In this document: positions 7,050 through 10,060 of the stretch, piece after piece
Layout: each line of letters starts with the position of its first letter
Numbering within the stretch: position 1 is the first letter of the stretch
From: an uncultured Rhodobacterales bacterium
Lineage (GTDB): Bacteria; Pseudomonadota; Alphaproteobacteria; Rhodobacterales; Rhodobacteraceae
NCBI GenBank assembly: GCA_937901055.1
Contig: CALCGO010000607.1
Coordinates: forward strand, 1-10,060
Reading direction: 5' to 3'
Length of the DNA stretch: 10,060 nt
Notes under the pieces: generated by a model
What the model saw: the letters and a program-made list of their open reading frames with translations, nothing else
What the model was told of the DNA's origin: nothing
Database searches by the model: none
Translations under genes and position numbers: made by a program

Positions 7050-7543
7050 AATGCGTCAACCTTGACCAACTGCCAGATCAACCGGTCGTTATAGACACGG
7101 TCCTGCAATTCAACGTTGTCGCTCATCGGATAAATCACCCAGATTGGCCCTTTGTCACGGATAGAAAACCTCATGCCATTTTGAGCCATTGCGAAAATCA
7201 CATCGTATTCCAAAATATCCGACATTGGCACTTCGACCGCGTAGTCGTTAACCGCTGTTAACGTCAGCGTTTCGATTTCCGCGGTGTTAAGCAATGCAAC
7301 CACATCGCGCGCCAGCGGGCCGGTGAACTCGGCCAGCCCATCGACGAATTCGTTTTCGGTTTCCACCGTGAATTGCTCCATTGCCAACAATTCGTCTTCG
7401 GTCAACTCAACGACTGCACCGTCTGAAACATTTGTTAAGCTTAGGTACACCTCGTTTCCGGCGCTTGCAGCACTGGCCAAGAGAACCGTAAGTACAAACA
7501 CTCCGCTTACAAATTGTTTACCAACCGTTAACAAACTATTCAT
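7046..7543 (-). CDS. Secreted protein with molybdopterin-oxidoreductase-like fold, probable sensor partner
   Basis: A 165-residue periplasmic protein: signal peptide with cleavage likely after ASA at residue 28, then one small domain. The segments EFTGPLARDV (72-81), LTAVNDYAVEVPMSD (95-109), RDKGPIWVIYP (129-139) and RLIWQL (154-159) match what I know of short proteins annotated as oxidoreductase molybdopterin-binding (SUOX-like), often found beside membrane sensor kinases. The protein contains no cysteine at all, so the canonical sulfite-oxidase Mo-Cys ligand is absent and a redox role of that type is unlikely. It is the first gene of the signalling operon and its stop overlaps the start of the membrane sensor. 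A role as periplasmic ligand-binding or accessory subunit of that sensor is inferred. The start is well placed: AGGAG lies eight bases upstream, and a sigma-54 promoter predicts a 20-base leader. Confidence 0.85.
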   Translation of the reverse strand: MNSLLTVGKQFVSGVFVLTVLLASAASAGNEVYLSLTNVSDGAVVELTEDELLAMEQFTVETENEFVDGLAEFTGPLARDVVALLNTAEIETLTLTAVNDYAVEVPMSDILEYDVIFAMAQNGMRFSIRDKGPIWVIYPMSDNVELQDRVYNDRLIWQLVKVDAL

Positions 7544-7573
7544 GATTCACACTCCTATGTCTGTTGAAGTACA

Positions 7574-7589
7574 TGCAAAATTCGGGCCA
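7574..7589 (-). promoter_or_regulatory. Sigma-54 (RpoN) promoter of the signalling operon
   Basis: Minus-strand TGGCCCG-N4-TTGCA differs from the consensus TGGCACG-N4-TTGCA at one base and has the obligatory GG (7588-7587) and GC (7576-7575) separated by exactly ten bases. The predicted start near 7563 gives a leader of about 20 bases containing AGGAG at 7556-7552 and the ATG at 7543, an ideal fit. Such promoters need an AAA+ enhancer-binding activator, and one is encoded as the last gene of the same operon. Confidence 0.82.
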
Positions 7590-7600
7590 AAACCTTTGCT

Positions 7601-7626
7601 GATGTGTATTCGCGCATTCGCACATC
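7601..7626. repeat. Inverted repeat just upstream of the sigma-54 promoter
   Basis: GATGTG (7601-7606) is mirrored by CACATC (7621-7626) around a 14-base centre that holds two TTCGC copies. Its centre is about 50 bases upstream of the predicted start at 7563. This could bind a regulator or a DNA-bending protein such as IHF, but no known site is recognised and a six-base repeat can arise by chance. Confidence 0.3.
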
Positions 7627-7652
7627 CCATTCTTGAACAATTGCGAAGTTCG

Positions 7653-7665
7653 TTGCATTTTGCGA
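7653..7665. promoter_or_regulatory. Candidate LuxO-like upstream activator site 1
   Basis: TTGCATTTTGCGA matches the Vibrio LuxO operator pattern I recall (TTGCA-three A/T-TGCAA) at all but one base. It lies 90-102 bases upstream of the predicted sigma-54 start, the usual distance for enhancer-binding proteins. Assignment rests on the motif, the position and the LuxO-like gene in the operon. Confidence 0.45.
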
Positions 7666-7682
7666 ATATCCTTGGTCGCTGA

Positions 7683-7695
7683 ATGCAAAAAGCAT
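7683..7695. promoter_or_regulatory. Candidate upstream activator site 2
   Basis: ATGCAAAAAGCAT has perfect ATGC/GCAT arms. Its centre (7689) is 30 bp from that of site 1 (7659), about three helical turns, so two dimers would sit on the same DNA face. It matches the LuxO pattern less well than site 1. It is also nearer to the divergent aminotransferase gene, and could serve either direction. Confidence 0.35.
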
Positions 7696-7822
7696 CGCGA
7701 CATGCCTCCGCCTGCGAATTTTATTAAAACTTTACGTTTTGCGAAGAACATCATTTTTCCCTCTGGCCAAAGCCATTTCGCGGGCATAGGCTCCCCTCGA
7801 ACCCCCAAATTACGAGGCACAA
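7696..7822. other. Leader region of the aminotransferase operon, no clear promoter
   Basis: This part of the divergent intergenic region should hold the promoter for the plus-strand operon. I see an A+T-rich stretch at 7717-7740 flanked by TGCGAA (7713-7718) and TTGCGAA (7739-7745), and a GAGG ribosome site at 7814-7817. There is no convincing -35/-10 pair, and no sigma-54 element with correct GG-N10-GC spacing on the plus strand. Confidence 0.4.
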
Positions 7823-9229
7823 ATGGAACACCTGACCAACTTTCAGTCGACCGCAGATATGCAAGCCGCCGACGCGGCACATCACTTGCATCCTTTCACC
7901 GACACCACGGAAATAAACGATAAAGGTGCACGAATTATTACCGCCGCCAACGGGGTTTATATAAATGACAGCGAAGGCAATAAAATGCTGGATGCTATGG
8001 CTGGTCTATGGTGTGTAAACATCGGCTATGGCCGCAACGAGTTGGCCGATGTAGCCCACCGCCAGATGTTGGAACTGCCCTATTACAATACGTTTTTCAT
8101 GACGTCACATCCCCCCGTAATTGCGCTGGCGGAAAAAATCGCCGATCTGATGCCGGGCGATTTGAACCGTGTTTTCTTTGCTGGTTCGGGCTCCGAAGCA
8201 AACGACACCAACATCCGTCTGGTGCGCCATTACTGGGCCAGCATGGGTAAACCCGACAAGCGGATCATCATCTCGCGCAAAAATGCGTATCATGGTTCTT
8301 CCGTTGGATCGGGCAGCCTTGGTGGTATGACCGGAATGCACGCGCAAGGCGGAATGCCAATTCCCGACATCACGCACATCGACCAGCCGTATTGGTATGC
8401 CGAAGGCGGCGATTTGTCCCCCGAAGAGTTCGGCCTGCAAGCCGCCCGCGCATTAGAAGCCGAGATCGAACGTCTGGGCATCGATAACGTCGCAGCATTC
8501 ATTGCCGAGCCCGTACAAGGCGCTGGCGGGGTTATCATTCCGCCTTCAACTTATTGGCCGGAAATCCAACGCATCTGCGACGAAAACGAAATCCTGCTGA
8601 TCGCGGATGAAGTGATCTGTGCGTTCGGGCGTACTGGCAATTGGTTCGGTTCCCAGACTTTCAACATCCGTCCCGACATCATGACAATCGCCAAGGGTCT
8701 GTCATCCGGCTACCAACCTATCGGTGGCAGCGTGATCTCCGAACGTATGGCCAAGGATTTGGACGCGCATGGCGGCGAATTTGCGCATGGTTACACCTAC
8801 TCCGGCCATCCGGTGGCATCTGCCGTGGCGTTGGAAAACCTGCGCATCCTTGAAGAAGAAAAGATCGTCGACACGGTTCGCGATGAAACCGCCCCTTACC
8901 TGACGGAAAAATGGTCCGCATTGGCCGACCACCCGCTGGTGGGCGAGGCTCGTAATATCGGCATGATGGGGGCACTGGAACTAACACCAGACAAATCCGC
9001 CCGCGCACCGTTTGCGTCTGATGAGGGCACTGTTGGTCTGATCTGTCGCGAATTCTGCTTCGCAAACGGTTTGATCATGCGCCACGTTGGCAACAAAATG
9101 ATCATCTCGCCGCCGCTAGTAATTTCGAAATCCGAAATCGACGAGTTGGCCGAAAAAGCATGGAAATGCCTCGATCTGACACTGGCAGAGGTGAATAACC
9201 AAGGCCTTATGGAAGTCGGAACACGATAA
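7823..9229 (+). CDS. Class III omega-aminotransferase (putrescine/beta-alanine:pyruvate type)
   Basis: PLP-dependent transaminase, fold type I, cytosolic, 468 residues (normal). It moves an omega-amino group, typically from putrescine or another diamine or beta-amino acid, to pyruvate. The sequence is strongly reminiscent of the Chromobacterium violaceum omega-transaminase and Pseudomonas SpuC: DAAHHLHPFTD (17-27), GLWCVNIGYG (61-70), phosphate-binding GSGSEAND (121-128), YHGS (156-159), Asp262 in ADEV for the pyridine nitrogen, Schiff-base Lys291 in AKGLSSGY, and the carboxylate-switch Arg419 in LIMR. GAGG five bases before the ATG supports the start. The stop directly abuts the start of the deacetylase gene, so the two are cotranscribed. 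That pairing favours polyamine or acyl-amine catabolism, but the exact substrate cannot be read from sequence. Confidence 0.92.
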   Translation: MEHLTNFQSTADMQAADAAHHLHPFTDTTEINDKGARIITAANGVYINDSEGNKMLDAMAGLWCVNIGYGRNELADVAHRQMLELPYYNTFFMTSHPPVIALAEKIADLMPGDLNRVFFAGSGSEANDTNIRLVRHYWASMGKPDKRIIISRKNAYHGSSVGSGSLGGMTGMHAQGGMPIPDITHIDQPYWYAEGGDLSPEEFGLQAARALEAEIERLGIDNVAAFIAEPVQGAGGVIIPPSTYWPEIQRICDENEILLIADEVICAFGRTGNWFGSQTFNIRPDIMTIAKGLSSGYQPIGGSVISERMAKDLDAHGGEFAHGYTYSGHPVASAVALENLRILEEEKIVDTVRDETAPYLTEKWSALADHPLVGEARNIGMMGALELTPDKSARAPFASDEGTVGLICREFCFANGLIMRHVGNKMIISPPLVISKSEIDELAEKAWKCLDLTLAEVNNQGLMEVGTR

Positions 9230-10060
9230 ATGAAACGTCGCACAGGTTTCTTTTGGGACGAAAAATGCTTCTGGCACTCCGGGGGCAACTACGCGCTAAC
9301 CGCCCCTGTCGGAGGGCTGGTCCAGCCACTTGCGGCTGGCGGCTTGCCAGAAAACCCCGAAACTAAAAGGCGGTTGAAAAACCTGCTGGATGTCACGGGT
9401 CTGGCAGGTGAAATGGATTGCCTCTCGGCTGAGCCAGCCAGTTACGAAGACCTAAACCGCATTCACCCCGCCAGCTATCTGAAGGAGTTCAAATCCCTCA
9501 GCGATAGTGGTGGTGGCGAATTGGGTCTTCGCACACCGTTTGGTGCAGGTGGATACGAAATTGCTGCGTTATCAACGGGCCTTGTCAAAGGTGCGTTATT
9601 GTCGGTCCTGAAGGGCGATCACGACAACGCCTACGCCTTGTCGCGCCCACCGGGCCACCATTGCTTGCCTGACTGGTCCAACGGTTTTTGCCTATTGGCC
9701 AACATCGCAATCGCAGTCGAGGCCGCTAAATCCGAAGGCCACGCGCCACGCGTCGCCGTTGTTGACTGGGATGTCCACCACGGCAATGGCACCGAAGCGA
9801 TTTTCTATGATCGCGATGACGTGTTAACCATTTCTTTACATCAAGAACGCAACTACCCGCCCGACACGGGCGAAGTAGCCGACCGTGGTAAAGGTGCTGG
9901 TCTTGGCCACAACGTTAACATCCCGTTACCACCGGGCGCCGGACACGCAGCCTACATTCATGCGATGGACAGGATAGTCCTCCCTGCCCTCGAAGCCTAC
10001 AAACCCGACGTAATCATAGTCGCTTGTGGCTTTGATGCCTCCGATGTCGACCCATTGTCG
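9230..10060 (+). CDS. Class II histone-deacetylase/acetylpolyamine-amidohydrolase family protein, 3' end cut off
   Basis: Zinc-dependent amide hydrolase that removes acyl groups from amines. Bacterial members act on acetylpolyamines or other N-acyl substrates. The 277 visible codons stay open to the window edge; the family is about 340-375 residues. Present are the catalytic His pair in RPPGHH (143-144), the zinc ligands Asp181 and His183 in WDVHHGNG, a downstream LHQ segment, and the third zinc ligand Asp269 in CGFDA. The catalytic Tyr of the GGY motif would lie past the edge. The ATG follows the aminotransferase TAA with no gap, implying coupling; only a weak GGAAG/CGGA ribosome site is seen. 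Removing an acyl group to free an amine, then transaminating it with the upstream enzyme, is a sensible two-step pathway. This is inferred from context. Confidence 0.9.
   Translation, partial: MKRRTGFFWDEKCFWHSGGNYALTAPVGGLVQPLAAGGLPENPETKRRLKNLLDVTGLAGEMDCLSAEPASYEDLNRIHPASYLKEFKSLSDSGGGELGLRTPFGAGGYEIAALSTGLVKGALLSVLKGDHDNAYALSRPPGHHCLPDWSNGFCLLANIAIAVEAAKSEGHAPRVAVVDWDVHHGNGTEAIFYDRDDVLTISLHQERNYPPDTGEVADRGKGAGLGHNVNIPLPPGAGHAAYIHAMDRIVLPALEAYKPDVIIVACGFDASDVDPLS

Noticed and set aside
7673..7686. A possible plus-strand sigma-54 promoter for the aminotransferase (GG ... TGC)
   Set aside because: GG and GC are separated by nine bases, not ten, and the -24 block does not match; spacing is strict for this sigma factor.
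7544..7700. A qrr-like small RNA driven by the sigma-54 promoter, by analogy with Vibrio
   Set aside because: The predicted start is only about 20 bases before a well-formed gene with its own ribosome site, leaving no room for a separate RNA, and no hairpin plus T-tract follows.
7765..7781. TGGCCAAAGCC ... TTCGC as a sigma-54 element
   Set aside because: The GG to GC distance is 13 bases and TTGC is not present.

Overview
The window looks like chromosomal DNA of an alphaproteobacterium, most likely the Rhodobacteraceae/Roseobacter group. This is inferred from protein flavour, the moderate-to-high G+C, and the juxtaposition of an omega-aminotransferase with a class II deacetylase; no rRNA or other phylogenetic marker is present. 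No tRNA, rRNA, CRISPR array, IS element or phage gene was seen. Coding density is high, and the only long non-coding stretch is the 279-base divergent intergenic region at 7544-7822.

Layout. (1) Positions 1-2281, minus strand: a nucleoside-salvage operon reading cdd (cytidine deaminase), deoB (phosphopentomutase), add (adenosine deaminase, cut off at base 1). The genes are packed with a 2-base gap and a 4-base ATGA overlap, behind a plausible sigma-70-type promoter at 2318-2345. (2) Positions 2375-7543, minus strand: a four-gene signalling operon. In transcription order it encodes a secreted small protein with a molybdopterin-oxidoreductase-like fold, a membrane sensor that keeps its phospho-accepting histidine but has lost the ATP-binding boxes and ends in a degenerate receiver, a soluble hybrid kinase with HisKA, HATPase, receiver and HPt parts, and a LuxO/NtrC-type sigma-54 activator. 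(3) Positions 7823-10060, plus strand: a divergent two-gene catabolic unit, a class III omega-aminotransferase and a histone-deacetylase/acetylpolyamine-amidohydrolase family protein (cut off at the right edge), with abutting stop and start codons.

The most interesting part is the signalling operon. Its first gene is preceded by a very good sigma-54 promoter (TGGCCCG-N4-TTGCA, exact GG-N10-GC spacing), placed so that transcription would begin about 20 bases before the start codon. About 90-130 bases upstream of that start lie two palindromic motifs, one only one base off the LuxO operator consensus I recall from Vibrio, with centres 30 bp apart. The last gene of the operon encodes a LuxO-like sigma-54 activator, so the simplest model is a self-amplifying phosphorelay: periplasmic protein, membrane pseudokinase, soluble hybrid kinase, LuxO-like activator, own promoter. 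The activator might also act on the divergent aminotransferase/deacetylase pair. The domain calls and the promoter are read from the sequence; the signal flow, the ligand and the regulon are inference.
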